From Parendozoicomonas callyspongiae (lineage in GTDB: Bacteria > Pseudomonadota > Gammaproteobacteria > Pseudomonadales > Endozoicomonadaceae): a stretch of DNA of 64,000 nt. Under the pieces are notes generated by a model that worked only from the letters and a program-made list of their open reading frames with translations, ran no database searches and was not told where the DNA came from. The stretch is taken from contig NZ_JAMFLX010000019.1 of assembly GCF_023502345.1 (NCBI RefSeq), positions 21,307 through 85,306 of the forward strand. Direction: 5' to 3'. A program made the translations under genes and the position numbers. This document shows, in pieces, positions 62,723-64,000 of this stretch (position 1 is the first letter of the stretch; each line of letters begins with the position of its first letter).

Positions 62723-63754
62723 ATGTCAGATAACACCCATATTTACGGTATTGACCTGGGAAAGAACTGGTTCCATGTTGTTTCCATGGATAAGAATGGC
62801 CATATTCTCTTCAAAAAGAGACTGACACGGACTCAATTAAAAGCTTTTATAGCTAATACTCCTCCGAGTCTTGTGGCCTTTGAGGCTTGCCCTGGCTCAC
62901 AGTACTGGGGGCGGTTATTTACAGCGGCAGGTTTCACGCTAAAAATCATTCCTGCTCAGTTTGTTAAACCATACCTGAAGTCCAATAAGAATGATTTTAA
63001 TGATGCGGCTGCAATTGCGGAGGCTGGTAGCCGTGGGACTATGCGCACGGTGCCACTGAAGACGGATGAGCAGCTCGCTTTGCAGGCAACTCATAGAGTC
63101 CGGCAACGTTTTATCGTTGAACGAACTGCAACAGTCAATCAGATGAGGGCTCTTCTATTGGAGTATGGAATTACGGTTCCTAAAGGTCGAAAGATATTTG
63201 AGAAGTCATTACCAAACATTCTCGCTGATACTGACAGTGAGCTACCCCAATATATCCGGTCCCTAATAACCCGGCTTCGGGATCGCTGGAAGCAGCTCGA
63301 TCAACAAATTAATGAGATGTCGGGGCTTTTGCAAGGTGCCGCTGAAAAATCAGATAAATGCCAGCTTGTTTCCTCAGTTCCAGGTATCGGCCCTATTGTC
63401 TCAACCGCTCTTATCGCTGCGATAGGGAATGGGTCTCAATTCAAACGTGCCCGAGACCTTTCCGCCTGGCTGGGTTTAGTTCCCCGGCAATTCTCAACTG
63501 GAGGCAAGTCGAATCTGGGGAAGATAAGTAAACGAGGAAATATCTACTTGAGACAACAAGTTCTCCAGGGAGCCAAAGCTCTTAAAATACACATGAAGCG
63601 AGAGAAATCGAGTTTGGGTCAGTGGGTTGCCAAGCTTGAGACCTGTCACCATCACCATGTTGTGTTAGTGGCGCTTGCTAACAAAATCATGCGTATCTGC
63701 TGGAAAGTGCTGACATCTGGGAAGCAATATCAACCTTTCCCTGAAGCAGCATAA
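62723..63754 (+). CDS. IS110/IS1111 transposase (DEDD recombinase)
   Basis: A 343-residue DEDD-type recombinase. The RuvC-like acidic residues lie in YGIDLGKNWFHV (Asp), AFEACPGSQYWGR (Glu) and KNDFNDAAAIAEA (Asp); the C-terminal Transposase_20 domain has VSSVPGIGPIVSTALIAAIGNGSQFKRARDLSAWLGL, with its catalytic serine beyond. GSQFKRARDLSAWLGLVPRQFSTGGK is typical of IS1111. I start at the ATG at 62723 with CAGGAG nine bases upstream. It appears intact. Confidence 0.93.
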   Translation: MSDNTHIYGIDLGKNWFHVVSMDKNGHILFKKRLTRTQLKAFIANTPPSLVAFEACPGSQYWGRLFTAAGFTLKIIPAQFVKPYLKSNKNDFNDAAAIAEAGSRGTMRTVPLKTDEQLALQATHRVRQRFIVERTATVNQMRALLLEYGITVPKGRKIFEKSLPNILADTDSELPQYIRSLITRLRDRWKQLDQQINEMSGLLQGAAEKSDKCQLVSSVPGIGPIVSTALIAAIGNGSQFKRARDLSAWLGLVPRQFSTGGKSNLGKISKRGNIYLRQQVLQGAKALKIHMKREKSSLGQWVAKLETCHHHHVVLVALANKIMRICWKVLTSGKQYQPFPEAA

Positions 63755-63980
63755 GAATTCAAAAAACCTACGTATTCCTGGTTTTGCGAGTAACAGGCCG
63801 ATAACAGAAGCGTTAACCCCACGCGGTTGCAAACCTGGCTAAAAAAGCAGTTCTCGTAACTGAGCGCCTTATTAGGTCTACTGCGTGCGGATCCCATCGT
63901 GGCCAGAGCCAGCAGGCTCATTCATAGGCCGGATACATTGACGCAAACGTATTCTGAAAGCCAGCTTGGACTTGCAAAAA
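63755..63980 (+). ncRNA. Putative seekRNA/bridge RNA region of the IS1111-type element
   Basis: The 226-base right non-coding part of the element holds stem-loops such as GAGCC/GGCTC (63906-63919) inside GGCC/GGCC (63901-63930). IS1111-group elements encode their target-choosing RNA here, downstream of the transposase; this assignment rests on that family knowledge and position, not on a recognised RNA sequence. Confidence 0.4.
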
Positions 63981-64000
63981 GGAGCAGACCATACATTTTT

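Larger units (their letters stand above)
62651..63995 (+). mobile_element. IS110-family element, IS1111 group
   Basis: The element has a transposase gene, subterminal 12-bp inverted repeats ATGGTCTGCTCC (62657-62668) and GGAGCAGACCAT (63981-63992), a short left end and a long non-coding right end, as in the IS1111 group. Exact ends are estimates: the left junction lies after ..GCGGCTGC of the IS3 OrfA remnant, the right one near 63995. Confidence 0.8.

Overview
The window looks like the chromosome of a gammaproteobacterium, most likely a marine, host-associated member of the Oceanospirillales close to Endozoicomonas. Core blocks have gammaproteobacterial synteny (cinA-type amidase/recA/recX and alaS/lysC/csrA/tRNA-Ser/tRNA-Arg). 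They alternate with long, poorly conserved proteins carrying eukaryote-like features: an OTU/TPR protein, a Ser/Thr kinase and a repeat-rich exported protein. The genus is an inference from gene content; no rRNA is present.

Layout. 1-3.2 kb: 5'-truncated OTU/TPR protein. 3.3-11.3 kb: housekeeping and transport genes (MATE pump, tusA, SLC13 carrier, epmC, pdxB, NAD-kinase-like protein), with a small inverted-repeat element at 6.2 kb and a broken AI-2E-type permease at 8 kb. 11.4-15.2 kb: eukaryote-like kinase, htpX, alaA, msrB. 15.2-18.8 kb: two exported proteins of unknown function, one with a 33-bp tandem repeat. 19.1-35.7 kb: an energy block with a carbamate kinase, an unknown protein with internal duplication, a complete V-type ATPase operon in the unusual order B-D-I-K-E-DUF2764-A, a second carbamate kinase, ornithine carbamoyltransferase, arginine deiminase and a divergent ArcD/YfcC-type carrier. 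35.7-39 kb: PepSY protein, avtA, unknown gene. 39.4-47.8 kb: a 1709-residue hybrid sensor kinase, an HD-GYP response regulator and a periplasmic binding protein, then an MFS carrier. 47.8-60.3 kb: YkgJ-type protein, pncC, recA (with a LexA box), recX, panE-like gene, mltC, Stealth-type phosphotransferase, tapT, 3-hydroxyisobutyrate dehydrogenase-type oxidoreductase, alaS and lysC. 60.3-64 kb: a structured csrA leader, csrA, three tRNA genes and nested insertion sequences (an IS1111-type element inside an IS3-type element).

How the genes fit together. The arginine deiminase enzymes make ATP by substrate-level phosphorylation from arginine (ArcA, ArcB, two ArcC paralogues), with the carrier probably exchanging arginine for ornithine. 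The V-ATPase lies between the two carbamate kinase genes. Its rotor subunit K keeps the residues that bind sodium in the Enterococcus hirae Na+-ATPase. A reasonable hypothesis is an anaerobic module in which arginine-derived ATP drives Na+ export, or the reverse. The permuted order suggests that the operon was rearranged from the usual E-DUF2764-A-B-D-I-K arrangement.

No CRISPR array, prophage or rRNA operon was seen. Start sites were chosen by ribosome-binding site and family alignment from memory; no database search was possible.
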